Origin: Rhizobium sp. R634
GTDB taxonomy: Bacteria > Pseudomonadota > Alphaproteobacteria > Rhizobiales > Rhizobiaceae
Length of the DNA: 64,000 nucleotides
Direction of reading: 5' to 3'
Assembly (NCBI RefSeq): GCF_002211305.1
Contig: NZ_LOKW01000005.1
Span: 186,001-250,000, forward strand
Shown here: positions 44,255 through 53,139 of the stretch, piece by piece
Position numbering within the stretch: the first letter of the stretch is position 1
Layout: every line of letters begins with the position of its first letter
The notes under the pieces: model-generated
Seen by the model: the letters and a program-made list of their open reading frames with translations, nothing else
Told to the model about the DNA's origin: nothing
Database searches by the model: none
Translations under genes and position numbers: made by a program

Positions 44255-44688
44255 ATGCCTGAGGCGGTTTGAATCGCCTGTCCGATGCGTGGTTCTTAGC
44301 CTAGCTTGCGGCTGGCTTCAATCGGGAAATTCTCAGAAATACGGGTGCTTGCGGTTTGGCGGGGATTTTCATCCGCTGGCCCTGGCGATCGATGGTTTTT
44401 GGCGGGGCTGTCGGCAGCCGGGACCGTGCCTTGCGGCGGGGCGAAGTGCCTGGCTTTCGGCTGGCGGCAGATCGGGAAAGCTTCACCGTCTTCGCTTAAA
44501 AACCTCTCTTCCACTGAAAATGAGAGAAATCAATCAGTTATGAGTGACAAGGAGGTTTTTAAGAAGGATCAACATTTTAGAAAATGGATGGAGGTCGGAG
44601 GAGTTTCGTCTTTTTAGAAATGTTGAGCCTCCTTAAAAACGTCCTTCCAAACCTCTCTGCCAGTCGAATGCATCGGGTGGAGTGCCAC
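44255..44688. other. Intergenic region after tRNA-Arg
   Basis: About 430 bases with no supported protein gene. It contains the long inverted repeat at 44549-44646 and several copies of an AACCTCTCT-like word (near 44503 and 44649). A 25-codon frame at 44539-44616 lies across the first arm and loop of the repeat and is probably not a gene. Confidence 0.55.
44549..44646. repeat. Long imperfect inverted repeat (29-base arms)
   Basis: Arms at 44549-44577 and 44618-44646 are complementary at 26 of 29 positions and enclose a 40-base loop. The arms are AT-rich, unlike the surrounding DNA. The structure could be a MITE-like remnant or a structured RNA. Confidence 0.7.
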
Positions 44689-44721
44689 AAAAAAACTCCG
44701 CCGGCCTTGCGGGCGGCGGAG
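44689..44721 (-). terminator. Rho-independent terminator of the xyl operon
   Basis: On the minus strand a GC-rich stem (CTCCGCCGCC against GGCCGGCGGAG, loop CGCAA) is followed directly by seven T residues. It lies about 30 bases beyond the stop of the xylG-like gene. Confidence 0.8.
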
Positions 44722-44752
44722 CGTGATTTCGCTGGAGATGATCTGGCGCCGC

Positions 44753-45535
44753 TCAGATCTGCATGGCGCCGGGGCCGGGGATGGCCTTGGGCGGCACCTT
44801 GCCGAGGATGATCATGCCGAGGACCTCGTCCTTGGTCACGTCCTCGGTGCGGGCGTGGCCGACGACCTGGCCGTTCTTCATCACCGAGACGCGGTCGGCG
44901 AGGTCGAAGACGTCGTGGATGTCGTGGCTGATGAGGAAGATGCCGATGCCTTCCTTTTTCAGCTGCTTGATCAGTTCGCCCACCTGCGCCGTCTCCTGCG
45001 GACCAAGGGCGGCCGTCGGCTCGTCCATGATCAGGATACGCGCATTGAAGAGGATGGCGCGGGCGATCGCCACCGATTGCCGCTGGCCGCCGGAAAGCGC
45101 CTTCACCGGCTCCTTGAAGCGCTTGAAGTTGGGGTTCAAGCGGCCCATCACTTCGCGGGCCGAGGCTTCCATCGCGACGTCGTCGAGCGTGCCCCAGCGG
45201 GTCTTCAGCTCGCGGCCGAGATAGAGGTTGGCGGCGGCGTCGACGTTATCGGCGACGGCGAGCGTCTGGTAGATCGTCTCGATGCCGTATTTCTTGGCAT
45301 CGCGCGGATTGCGGATGTCGGCCGGCTCGCCATTGATCAGGATATCGCCGCTATCGCGCTTATAGGCGCCGGAGAGGATCTTGATCAGCGTCGACTTGCC
45401 GGCGCCGTTATGGCCGAGAAGGGCGACGACTTCGCCGGGGTAGAGATCGACCGAGGCATTGTCCACGGCGTGGATGCCGCCGAAGGAGATCGAGATGTTT
45501 TTCAGTTCCACGAGGGGAGTGCGTTGATCAGCCAT
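44753..45535 (-). CDS. xylG: Xylose-type ABC transporter ATP-binding protein
   Basis: A 260-residue single-domain ATPase: Walker [10 protein letters not shown] near 41-49, signature [15 protein letters not shown], Walker [14 protein letters not shown]-loop FLISHD. It powers the XylFH xylose importer. Enteric XylG is a double-domain protein of about 510 residues; here one domain must dimerise, as in other rhizobial sugar systems. AGGAG precedes the ATG at 45535. It follows xylH by 14 bases. Confidence 0.83.
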   Translation of the reverse strand: MADQRTPLVELKNISISFGGIHAVDNASVDLYPGEVVALLGHNGAGKSTLIKILSGAYKRDSGDILINGEPADIRNPRDAKKYGIETIYQTLAVADNVDAAANLYLGRELKTRWGTLDDVAMEASAREVMGRLNPNFKRFKEPVKALSGGQRQSVAIARAILFNARILIMDEPTAALGPQETAQVGELIKQLKKEGIGIFLISHDIHDVFDLADRVSVMKNGQVVGHARTEDVTKDEVLGMIILGKVPPKAIPGPGAMQI

Positions 45536-45549
45536 GTCTAGGGCTCCTC

Positions 45550-46863
45550 TCACTTGGCACGGGAGCGGTATACGGTGTCGAGCCAGACGGCGACGACGAG
45601 GACGGTGCCGACGACGACGCTCTGCAGCGGCGTGTCGACATGCGCGAGAACCATGCCCGATTGCAGGGACTGCATGACGAGCGCGCCGAGCATGGCGCCG
45701 GCGATGGTGCCGGTGCCGCCTGCCAGCGACGTCCCGCCGATGACGGCGGCGGCGATTGTGTAGAGCTCGTCGAGCGTGCCCTGCGCATTGGTGGCGGCGT
45801 TGAGGCGGGCGGTGGAAATCGCCGCCGCGACGGCTGCGAGAATGCCCATCAGCGCGAAGATGCGCACCGTCACCCAGCGGGTCTTGATGCCGGCGAGTTC
45901 GGCCGCCTCGGGGTTGCCGCCGATCGCGAAGACGTAGCGGCCGAAGCGCAGCCTCGTCGCGATGAAGGTCATGATGATGCCGACGACGATGGCGATCAGC
46001 ACCGGCACGGCGATGCCGTAAGGGATGTCCAGGCCGGTTTCGGGCCAAGGGATATTGTTGGTCTCGGCATATTTCTTGGCGATGTTGATCGGCCAGTAAT
46101 AGCTGTTGGCGATCCAGACCGCGCCGAGGATGAGCACGCAACTCAAGGTGGCGAGGAAATATTCCGCCCAGATCGGCCGGCGCGGGAAGCCGAAGCGGCG
46201 GCGCTGGCGGCGCGAGCCGACGATGCTGGCAATGACGAAGAGGCAGGCGGCGATGCCGACGATCCAGCTCCAGGTGGCGCCGATCGAGCCCTCGGCGCCG
46301 CCGCCCATGATGCGGAAAGTCTGGTCCATCGGGGCGACCGTCTGGCCGCTGGTGACGAGCCAGGTCGCGCCGCGCCAGACGAGCAGGCCGCCGAGGGTGA
46401 CGATGAAGGAGGGAACGTTCAGGAAGGCGATGATGATGCCCTGGAAGGCACCGATCAGGCAGCCGGCGATCAGGCCGACCAGAAGCGTGATCGCCCAGGT
46501 GAAGGGGCTGTCGAAGCCAAGATATTGCGGCAGGATCTGCGCCTGGGTCACGCCCATGATCATGCCGCAGAGGCCGAGCACGGAGCCGACCGACAGATCG
46601 ATGTTGCGGGTGACGATGATCAGCACCATGCCCGTCGTCATGATCGCGATATCGGTCGTCTGGACCGAGAGGTTCCAGAGATTGCGCGGGGTCAGGAACA
46701 GGCCGCCGGTGATGATGTGGAAACCGATCCAGATGATGATGAGCGCGCCGATCATCCCGAGCAGGCGCGTGTCGATCTCTGTCGCGCGGAAGAAGCGGGT
46801 CACCGGATTGGCTTCCGCCGTTCTCGGTCCGCTCGAAGTCGTTGATTTTACCATTTCGGCCAT
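45550..46863 (-). CDS. xylH: Xylose-type ABC transporter permease
   Basis: A 437-residue permease with about ten to twelve hydrophobic helices. [19 protein letters not shown] lies in the conserved membrane region, and [15 protein letters not shown] is the loop facing the ATPase. It is longer than the usual 320-400 residues, with an insert around 215-280 ([13 protein letters not shown] and an extra periplasmic loop), as seen in XylH-type proteins. It is transcribed after xylF across a gap that carries a strong hairpin. Confidence 0.84.
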   Translation of the reverse strand: MAEMVKSTTSSGPRTAEANPVTRFFRATEIDTRLLGMIGALIIIWIGFHIITGGLFLTPRNLWNLSVQTTDIAIMTTGMVLIIVTRNIDLSVGSVLGLCGMIMGVTQAQILPQYLGFDSPFTWAITLLVGLIAGCLIGAFQGIIIAFLNVPSFIVTLGGLLVWRGATWLVTSGQTVAPMDQTFRIMGGGAEGSIGATWSWIVGIAACLFVIASIVGSRRQRRRFGFPRRPIWAEYFLATLSCVLILGAVWIANSYYWPINIAKKYAETNNIPWPETGLDIPYGIAVPVLIAIVVGIIMTFIATRLRFGRYVFAIGGNPEAAELAGIKTRWVTVRIFALMGILAAVAAAISTARLNAATNAQGTLDELYTIAAAVIGGTSLAGGTGTIAGAMLGALVMQSLQSGMVLAHVDTPLQSVVVGTVLVVAVWLDTVYRSRAK

Positions 46864-47066
46864 GGGTTTGCCGTTCCCCCATTCTGTTTGGACGGGTACG
46901 CCGGCATGCGCGAAACTGCCCTCGGCGTCATTCGTCTGTCTTCAATAGACCATCGCGATGATCCCTGCGGTCGCGCGGCTTCGCGGCATCGTTCCGGCAG
47001 GGATGGAAGGTCCGCGGTGGTGCGGCGAGGCGGAGAGAACCTGGTCGTTTTCGTTCTCATCCGCAT

Positions 47067-47101
47067 CCGGCGCCGCAACGGTGTTTCCGCTGCGGCGCCG
47101 G
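47067..47101 (-). promoter_or_regulatory. Intercistronic hairpin between xylF and xylH
   Basis: CCGGCGCCGCA and TGCGGCGCCGG form a perfect 11-base stem with a 13-base loop, 20 bases after the xylF stop. Without a T-run it probably stabilises the xylF mRNA or partly terminates, giving more binding protein than membrane components. Confidence 0.6.
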
Positions 47102-47121
47102 CAATTCCGGTTGGCGCTCGC

Positions 47122-48162
47122 TTACTTGCAGGCGGCGACCGTGTCGGCCTTGACGCCCTGGCAAGCTTCAGCCTTGGAGATCCAGCCGGCGTCGATGACG
47201 ACGTTCAGATTGTCCTTGGTGATGGCGAGCGGCTTCAGGAAGACCGACTGCATTTCGACGCCCTTCGGGCCGCCCTTGAAGGCCTGAACGCCATCGATCT
47301 TGCTCATGTCCTTGCCGCCGGCGAGGTCGAGAGCGATTTCAGCGGCGCGTGTGCCGAGTTCGCGGCTGTCCTTCCAGACGGAAACTGTCTGCGTGCCGAG
47401 CGCGATGCGGTTCAGCGCCGCCTTGTCGCCGTCCTGGCCGGAAACCGGAACGGAGCCGGCGAGGCCCTGGGCGTCGAGCGCTGCGATCGCGCCGCCGGCC
47501 GTGCCGTCATTGGAGGCGACGACGGCGTCAACCTTGTTGTTGTTGGCGGTCAGGAACTGCTCCATGTTGCGCTGGGCGTTCTCCGGCAGCCAGCCGTCGG
47601 TATAGGCCTCGCCGACATTCTTGATCTTGCCGGCATCGATCGCGGCCTTCAGCACTTCCTGCTGGCCCGAGAACAGGAAGTCGGCGTTCGGATCGGAGGA
47701 CGAGCCCTTGATGAAGACGTAGTTGCCTTCAGGCTTCGCCTTGAAGACGCCTTCGGCCTGCAGGCGGCCGACTTCCTTGTTGTCGAAGGTGATGTAGAAA
47801 GCGGCCGGGTTTTCGATCAGGCGGTCGTAGCCGACAACCGGAATGCCTTCGGCGGCGGCCTTTTCGATCGCCGGCCCGATGGCGTCGGAATCCTGGGCGA
47901 GGATGATCAGCGCATTGGCGCCCTGCGAGATCAGCGATTCGACGTCGGTGAGCTGCTTGGCGGCGGAAGACTGCGCATCAGCGGAAATATATTTGGCGCC
48001 CTTGGCTTCGAGAGCCTTCTTGATGGCGGCTTCATCCGTCTTCCAGCGCTCTTCCTGGAAATTCGACCAGGAAACGCCGACGACGAGATCGGCAGCCATG
48101 GCAGCAGTATGCACGGAAACGAGGATGGCAGCCCCTGCCATCAGTTTCAAAATAGACTTCAT
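47122..48162 (-). CDS. xylF: D-xylose-binding periplasmic protein
   Basis: A 346-residue binding protein with signal sequence (about 1-23, ending AAMA). The mature start [20 protein letters not shown] is characteristic of XylF, with later [20 protein letters not shown] and [16 protein letters not shown]. It captures xylose in the periplasm for XylGH. It is the first gene of the minus-strand xyl operon and is divergent from the ROK regulator. Confidence 0.88.
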   Translation of the reverse strand: MKSILKLMAGAAILVSVHTAAMAADLVVGVSWSNFQEERWKTDEAAIKKALEAKGAKYISADAQSSAAKQLTDVESLISQGANALIILAQDSDAIGPAIEKAAAEGIPVVGYDRLIENPAAFYITFDNKEVGRLQAEGVFKAKPEGNYVFIKGSSSDPNADFLFSGQQEVLKAAIDAGKIKNVGEAYTDGWLPENAQRNMEQFLTANNNKVDAVVASNDGTAGGAIAALDAQGLAGSVPVSGQDGDKAALNRIALGTQTVSVWKDSRELGTRAAEIALDLAGGKDMSKIDGVQAFKGGPKGVEMQSVFLKPLAITKDNLNVVIDAGWISKAEACQGVKADTVAACK

Positions 48163-48225
48163 AATGTCCTCCCGAGTGAGTTGCGACCGGCCCAGCCCAT
48201 GCTTCCTCCGGCCACCGCGATAAGC

Positions 48226-48265
48226 CTGTCGAGAAGGTTCGGATTTTTTTCTCGACAGTCGAGAA
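48226..48265. promoter_or_regulatory. Candidate ROK-repressor operator
   Basis: CTGTCGAGAA (48226-48235) and TTCTCGACAG (48249-48258) form a perfect 10-base inverted repeat with a 13-base T-rich spacer. A third half-site TCGAGAA follows at 48259-48265. It lies between the divergent xylF and ROK gene starts, where xylose repression should act. Confidence 0.55.
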
Positions 48266-48389
48266 ATTTGATGTCAGAGATTTTTTCAACTGTCAACACT
48301 GCACTACCGGCTTAATTCGCTTGCGCAACGGCGGCCGGAGATGCAGTGGAAACCAAGGGTGGGGCAAGCAGGAGGAGAGGGCGGCATTC

Positions 48390-49613
48390 ATGCTGACCAA
48401 GTCGAGCACGGAGTTGGTCCGGCAGAGAAACAGCGTGCTCGTGCTGTCCGTGCTGCGCCGTCACGGCGCGCTCGCCCATACCGAAATATCCGATCATACC
48501 GGCCTTTCCTCGGCCACCATTTCGGCGATAACGGCCGATCTGGAGCGCGCCCAGATCATCGAAAAATCCGAGCAGCAGGCGGCGAGCGGCCGCGGCCGGC
48601 CGCGCGTGCTTTTGCGCCAGCGGCGCGACTGCGGCTATCTCATCGTCGTCATCATCTCCTCGGATGCCGTGCAATATTCGCTGGTCGACTATGCCGGCAA
48701 GCTGATCGACCGCTTCAGCGAGGAGCGCTCGCATGATCCCGCAGGTGCGGCCCGTTTCGTCGCAGGCGTGAGGGCCGGTCTTCTCCGTATTCTCGAGCGC
48801 TCCAGGATCACCCAGGAAAAGGTGCTGCTGATTTCGATCAGCAGCAAGGGCCTGGTCGATTCGACCGAGCCGGTTCTTCTCTGGTCGCCGATCTTCGGCA
48901 GCGAGCAGATCGATTTCGAATCGGCGCTGCGGCCCGATTGGCAGGCGAAGGTCATTCTCGACAACGAGACGCTGCTGGTCGCCGCAGCGCTGGGCGCACG
49001 CGAGGAGATCGTCAAGGGCGCCGATTTCCGCTCGCTCGCGGCCCTTTCGCTCGGTCATAGCATCGGCCTCGGCATCGTCCGGCGCGGTGGGCCGACGGGA
49101 CAGGAGGTCTCCGCGCCGAATTTCGGGCACATGCTGCACGTGGCAAATGGCGGCCTCTGCCGCTGCGGCACGCGCGGCTGCATCGAAGCCTATGCCGGCT
49201 TCTACGCCATCCTGCGCAGCGCCTTCGAAGTGCCGCTCGATACGATCCCGGCCAAATTCGTGCCGGTCGCCGAACTCGACAAGATCGCCCAGCGCGCCCG
49301 CCAGGGCCACCGCACCTCCGCCTTCGCCTTCCGCCAGGCGGGGCTCGCGCTCGGCAACGGGCTATCGCGCATGCTGAGCCTGACAGAGCGCATGCCGATC
49401 GCCATCACCGGGCCGGGCACACGCTATTACGATCTTCTCCGCCAGGGAGTCGAAGAAGGGCTTGGCCAGTCGCATATCGTGCGCATGGAGGGGATGCCGG
49501 AGATCCGGGTGGCGGCCGAAGAGCCGATCCTGGTTTTCGAGGGGCACCTCAACCGGGCGCTGTCGGTGATCGACCAGGATATCGTCGTTTCGGGTGTGCA
49601 GGGCGGGGAGTAG
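48390..49613 (+). CDS. ROK-family transcriptional regulator (XylR-like)
   Basis: A 407-residue ROK protein. An N-terminal winged helix-turn-helix (about 8-70, SVLRRHGALAHTEISDHTGL, then SSATISAITADLERAQIIEK) is followed by the sugar-kinase-like domain with the zinc motif GLCRCGTRGCIEAYAG. Start ATG at 48390 has AGGAGAGGGCGG upstream. Its divergent placement next to xylF suggests a repressor of the xyl operon, relieved by xylose. The ATP-binding DxGxT motif is not obvious, consistent with a regulator rather than a kinase. Confidence 0.83.
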   Translation: MLTKSSTELVRQRNSVLVLSVLRRHGALAHTEISDHTGLSSATISAITADLERAQIIEKSEQQAASGRGRPRVLLRQRRDCGYLIVVIISSDAVQYSLVDYAGKLIDRFSEERSHDPAGAARFVAGVRAGLLRILERSRITQEKVLLISISSKGLVDSTEPVLLWSPIFGSEQIDFESALRPDWQAKVILDNETLLVAAALGAREEIVKGADFRSLAALSLGHSIGLGIVRRGGPTGQEVSAPNFGHMLHVANGGLCRCGTRGCIEAYAGFYAILRSAFEVPLDTIPAKFVPVAELDKIAQRARQGHRTSAFAFRQAGLALGNGLSRMLSLTERMPIAITGPGTRYYDLLRQGVEEGLGQSHIVRMEGMPEIRVAAEEPILVFEGHLNRALSVIDQDIVVSGVQGGE

Positions 49614-49621
49614 GGCTGAAA

Positions 49622-49654
49622 CCCCTCCCCAACCTCTCCCCACAAGGGGGAGGG
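49622..49654 (-). repeat. CCCCTCCCC-type intergenic repeat, copy 2
   Basis: Reverse-oriented copy (CCCCTCCCCAACCTCTCCCC, then ACAAGGGGGAGGG) starting eight bases after the ROK gene stop. It pairs with copy 3 at 49743-49778 to form a large inverted repeat. Confidence 0.65.
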
Positions 49655-49742
49655 ACTAACGCGCGGCGGCCGACTGCGGCAAGCATCGACCCTTTCTGCG
49701 GATGAAACGGTGAAAGAGGGCTCGTTAGGCGCCGCAGGTAAG

Positions 49743-49778
49743 CCCCTCCCCCTTGTGGGGAGGGGTTGGGGAGGGGTT
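49743..49778 (+). repeat. CCCCTCCCC-type intergenic repeat, copy 3
   Basis: Same family as 34390-34421, and inverted relative to copy 2 about 90 bases away; the transcript could fold into a long hairpin. Confidence 0.65.
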
Positions 49779-49806
49779 TTCTATACACTTTAACAGAAAA
49801 CGCGAA

Positions 49807-49830
49807 ATGGCCGGGCGTTTGCCCGGCCAT
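49807..49830 (-). terminator. Terminator hairpin of idhA
   Basis: ATGGCCGGGC and GCCCGGCCAT form a perfect 10-base stem with a 4-base loop, about 30 bases beyond the idhA stop. The minus strand continues TTCGCGTTTTC, a weak T tail. Confidence 0.6.
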
Positions 49831-49862
49831 CTCATGCGTGGCTGCCGGTCGGGAGAGGGCCG

Positions 49863-50855
49863 TCAGCCGAGCTTGATCAGCTTGCCTTCCTTGACGGACT
49901 GGACCGCGGCGTCGGCGAGCGCGAGCGCTGCGAGGCCATCGGCGCCGGAGGGCGAGATCTTCGTGCCCTTTTCGATCGCGGAGATGAAGGCTGCGATTTC
50001 GTTGGCGTAGGCTTCGGTGTAGCGGGTCATGAAGAAATCATGCAGCGGCGGGCGGGTGTAGCCGTCGCCGTTCGCCACCTCGATCGAGACCGGGCGCTGG
50101 TTTTCGGCGGCCGCCATACCCTTGGCGCCGTGCACCTCGATGCGCTGGTCGTAGCCATAGGTGGCGCGGCGGGAGTTGGAGATGACGGCCTGCTTGCCGG
50201 AGGCGGTCTGCAGGATCACCGAGACGCTGTCATAATCGCCGGCTTCGCCGATCGCCTTGTCGACGAGAACGGCGGCGGTCGCCAGCACCGAGACCGGCTC
50301 TTCGCCGAGCAGGAAGCGGGCCATGTCGAAATCGTGGATCGTCATGTCGCGGAAGATGCCGCCCGAGCGCTTGATGTAGTCGACCGGCGGGGCGCCGGGA
50401 TCGCGCGAGGTGATCGTCACCATTTCGACAGCGCCGATCTTGCCCTCGTCGATGACCTTGCGCACCGCCATGAAATGCGGATCGAAGCGGCGGTTGAAGC
50501 CGACCATCAGCTTGGCGCCGGTCTCTTCGACGACCTTGATGCATGCCTTGACGCGGGCGACGTCGAGATCGATCGGCTTTTCGCAGAAGATCGCCTTGTC
50601 GGCGCGGGCGAAACGCTCGATCAGGTCGGCATGGGTGTCCGTCGGCGTGCAGATGACGACGGCGTCGATATCCTTGGCGGCTTCGATCGCCTCGATGGTG
50701 CGGACCTCGCAGCCATAGGCGGAAGCGATGGCTTCGGCGGCCTGCGGAAAGGCGTCCGCGACCGCAACCAGCGTCGCATTGGCGTCGCCGCTGACGGCCT
50801 TCGCATGAACCTTGCCGATGCGGCCGGCGCCGAGAAGACCAAATCTCACTGTCAT
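49863..50855 (-). CDS. idhA: Inositol 2-dehydrogenase (Gfo/Idh/MocA family)
   Basis: A 330-residue NAD-dependent dehydrogenase. The Rossmann motif GLLGAGRIGKVHAKAV starts at residue 6, the cofactor/substrate Lys is K93 in FCEKPIDLD, and the catalytic Asp/His are D170 and H174 in FRDMTIHDFDMARFLLG. The length and motifs match rhizobial IdhA/IolG, which oxidises myo-inositol to 2-keto-myo-inositol. GGGAGG precedes the ATG at 50855. It stands alone; other inositol genes are not in the window. A related sugar dehydrogenase is a less likely alternative. Confidence 0.83.
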   Translation of the reverse strand: MTVRFGLLGAGRIGKVHAKAVSGDANATLVAVADAFPQAAEAIASAYGCEVRTIEAIEAAKDIDAVVICTPTDTHADLIERFARADKAIFCEKPIDLDVARVKACIKVVEETGAKLMVGFNRRFDPHFMAVRKVIDEGKIGAVEMVTITSRDPGAPPVDYIKRSGGIFRDMTIHDFDMARFLLGEEPVSVLATAAVLVDKAIGEAGDYDSVSVILQTASGKQAVISNSRRATYGYDQRIEVHGAKGMAAAENQRPVSIEVANGDGYTRPPLHDFFMTRYTEAYANEIAAFISAIEKGTKISPSGADGLAALALADAAVQSVKEGKLIKLG

Positions 50856-51051
50856 TTCAACCTCCCTAGAATTCGGAACAAATAAACCGAATTGCCAAAA
50901 ATCTGGAATTTTCATTCCACCTTCTCTGCGTCGCGTCAAGCCCGCGGCTCTTTCACATTTGCAAGATTCGAACTAAAGACAAGCCGCACATGCCGGGGGC
51001 ATGTGCGATGCATGCCGGGGCATGCGTGACATATGCGACCGTGGGACAAAG

Positions 51052-51333
51052 ATGCAACTGATCGATCCGAACCATCCGGCCTATCGCCGCCTCTGGGTGC
51101 GCATAGCCATCGTTGCCGTCTGCTTTGCCTGGGCCACGGTCGAGTTCGTCACCGGCGATCCCTTCTGGGGCGTGATCTCGGGCGGGGCCGGCGCCTATGC
51201 CTTCTATGTGCTGTTCTGGACCTTCGATCCGCAGCCGCAGACGACGGAGCCGGCCGTGCAGGCTGACGACGAGGAAGACGAAGAGCCCGCGGCGGCCACC
51301 GACAAGCCATCGAAGGACGGACAGGCGGAATAA
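51052..51333 (+). CDS. Small membrane protein with acidic tail, unknown
   Basis: A 93-residue protein with two hydrophobic helices (about 12-30 RIAIVAVCFAWATVEFV and 35-55 FWGVISGGAGAYAFYVLFW) and a very acidic C-terminus (DDEEDEEPA). The ribosome site is weak. Its stop abuts the stop of the convergent gene with no gap. Confidence 0.65.
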   Translation: MQLIDPNHPAYRRLWVRIAIVAVCFAWATVEFVTGDPFWGVISGGAGAYAFYVLFWTFDPQPQTTEPAVQADDEEDEEPAAATDKPSKDGQAE

Positions 51334-51798
51334 TCAGCGCGCGAGACGCCGCAGCGCTTCGTCGATCAGCAGATTGGCGAGCATCATCCGCTTGGTCGCA
51401 TTGTCGCGGAAGGGCAGGGCGACGCCGTCGGGATGATTGGCGCGGGCGAAGGCGCGGCGCTTCTCGCCAAGCGTCAGGGCCGTGTCGGCGGCGGAGATCG
51501 CCAATTCGGCCGCGACCTCTGCCGGTGCCGTGCGGGTGAGATGGTCCGGCATTACAGGCTCGGGCAGCGGCGCTGGTTCCGCTGCGGTTACGGCCGCGGC
51601 ATCGAGTTCCAGATTGTCGAAATAGGCTTGGCCGATGCGCTGCGAGGCGGCCGAGACACCCTCCATGACATCGAAGGCGAGGCCGGTGGCAAGCCCGGAT
51701 ACGCGGTGGGCAGCCGGCGCCTCGGCGTCATCGTCCGGCTCTTCCTCGGCCTTCAGCCGCTCGAGAACTGATTGAAATACCGATTGTCCGAATAGCAT
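51334..51798 (-). CDS. Conserved-looking protein with an HPD-containing C-terminal segment
   Basis: A 154-residue soluble protein. The N-terminal part is acidic and low in complexity. The last 45 residues (TLGEKRRAFARANHPDGVAL, then ATKRMMLANLLIDEALRRL) resemble helix II-loop-helix III of a J domain, including HPD. No full J domain is present, so DnaJ function is doubtful. GGAGAGGAAGG precedes the ATG at 51798; the frame upstream of it is non-coding. Confidence 0.6.
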   Translation of the reverse strand: MLFGQSVFQSVLERLKAEEEPDDDAEAPAAHRVSGLATGLAFDVMEGVSAASQRIGQAYFDNLELDAAAVTAAEPAPLPEPVMPDHLTRTAPAEVAAELAISAADTALTLGEKRRAFARANHPDGVALPFRDNATKRMMLANLLIDEALRRLAR

Positions 51799-51880
51799 GC
51801 ACCTTCCTCTCCCGGATATTAGAGCCTGGCAAGATGGCGCAGGGCTTGCCGGCAACGGACGAAGAGAAGAAGGCCGATGT

Positions 51881-51918
51881 CATCAAGCGTGGCGCGATGA
51901 TGCGCGCCACGCTTGATG
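51881..51918. terminator. Long perfect hairpin between two minus-strand genes
   Basis: A 16-base perfect stem (51881-51896 with 51903-51918) and a 6-base loop. On the plus strand it is followed by TCTTTGTTT. It lies downstream of the Hint-domain gene and may separate its transcript from the next gene. Confidence 0.55.
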
Positions 51919-51993
51919 TCTTTGTTTGATGTGCTCGCAAATCGGACGCGCGGCTTGGCAGCAGCCAGACCGGTCCCGCGCGTTCCGGTCCTG

Positions 51994-52869
51994 TCAGAGT
52001 GACAGCTCCCTGGCTTGCGCGTCGATCCTTTCGCAGGCATTCCCGAATGGATCGGGCACCCTTGCCAGCGGCGAAACGCCGAGCAGGAGGAGCGCTTTCA
52101 AATGTGACCAGCCGCCTGCCAGCAGCGGCGCAAAGGATGCCATCACGACGCGCTCCTCGCCATAGAGACGCCGGTATTCCGCAAAATTGCAGAAGTTCTC
52201 GTAATTGCTGTCATGCAGCCGGAAGGATTCGGCCGCAGCGCCTTCGGCGAGGATAACTTCGTGGGTATCGAGCATGACCGCATAATAGTCGATCGACATG
52301 CCGGCAGCGGGCGTGACCGGCGCGATCGTCGTGCCGTTGACCAGGTCCTTCACCTGAATCAGGATGCCGTTCAGGTACAGCGCATGGCCAGGCGACAGAT
52401 AGAGATCCGAATGGGGTGTGTGCCCGTCCAGTGCGTGGCGGGAAACCCGGATCGGCACGACGGATTTTTGCCAGTTCTTGCCGCTCTTCCTGAAGCTTTG
52501 GCGGCCGATCCACTTCACCGCACGGGTGCTGCCGTCAGGAAGGGCAACCCGATCGCCGATGCTGAGATTCTCGACGGGCTTCTCACCGCAATCCGTGAGG
52601 ATCGCCGTTCCCCGTAGGAAGCAGTTTGGGCCGCTGCCGCCGCCACTGGAGCCACCGCTTCCGCCTGAGCCGCCGCCCCCGCCAGAGCCTCCGCGTCCAC
52701 CGGAGCCGCCCCGTCCCCAAAGCCGTCCCAAGGCGTTGGCCGGAGAGGTGGAAATTGCCGTGGCTATGGCTGCGATGCCGGCGAGACGAGCGCCGGCGGC
52801 CGCGGCGACGCCCAGAAAATGCCTGCGCGCAGTGTTGTGTGGCAGCTTCGGATCTTCCTTAGATGACAT
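51994..52869 (-). CDS. Tat-targeted Hint (Hedgehog/intein-type) domain protein
   Basis: A 291-residue protein. A Tat-like signal (ARRHFLGVAAAAG, about 14-26) is followed by a Gly/Ser-rich linker at about 48-80, then a Hint_2-type domain. The domain starts CFLRGTAILTDCGEKPVENL with the potential autoprocessing Cys, has SIGDRVALPDGS, and contains the block-B-like LYLSPGHALYLNG. Hint_2 domains occur in large secreted bacterial proteins; here the domain is nearly alone. GAGGAG lies nine bases before ATG 52869; longer starts at 52893 or 52899 are possible. Whether it self-cleaves cannot be told. Confidence 0.78.
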   Translation of the reverse strand: MSSKEDPKLPHNTARRHFLGVAAAAGARLAGIAAIATAISTSPANALGRLWGRGGSGGRGGSGGGGGSGGSGGSSGGGSGPNCFLRGTAILTDCGEKPVENLSIGDRVALPDGSTRAVKWIGRQSFRKSGKNWQKSVVPIRVSRHALDGHTPHSDLYLSPGHALYLNGILIQVKDLVNGTTIAPVTPAAGMSIDYYAVMLDTHEVILAEGAAAESFRLHDSNYENFCNFAEYRRLYGEERVVMASFAPLLAGGWSHLKALLLLGVSPLARVPDPFGNACERIDAQARELSL

Positions 52870-53139
52870 GTCGGCGATCTCCTCAAAAAACATGAACACC
52901 GACCGATGTTACATTGGGTTGTATCCCGTTCAATTTCACCAGATTGCGCTGTAGCCTACCAACAATGGCGTAGGCATGGTCTGGTGGGCTCCCAAAAACG
53001 CTGTTGCTGGCAACAAAAAGCAGAAGATTTATCTTCTACCCGCACGCGAAAAAATCGAATGGTGTACGGCAGGGATCGGTTGAAATGGCTGAAAAGCAGC
53101 CCATATAGCGTCTCGCGACACGAGGACAGCTTACGACCG

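Noticed and set aside
44539..44616. 25-codon frame within the inverted repeat
   Set aside because: It overlaps one arm and the loop of the repeat, and its apparent ribosome site lies inside the frame.
45640..46845. Plus-strand frame of about 400 codons opposite xylH
   Set aside because: Same reason: a shadow of a permease gene, with biased Gly/Asp/Arg composition and no motif.
49622..49778. Possible CRISPR-like repeat array
   Set aside because: Only two inverted copies with unequal flanks and no regular spacers or cas genes; they belong to a dispersed intergenic repeat family.
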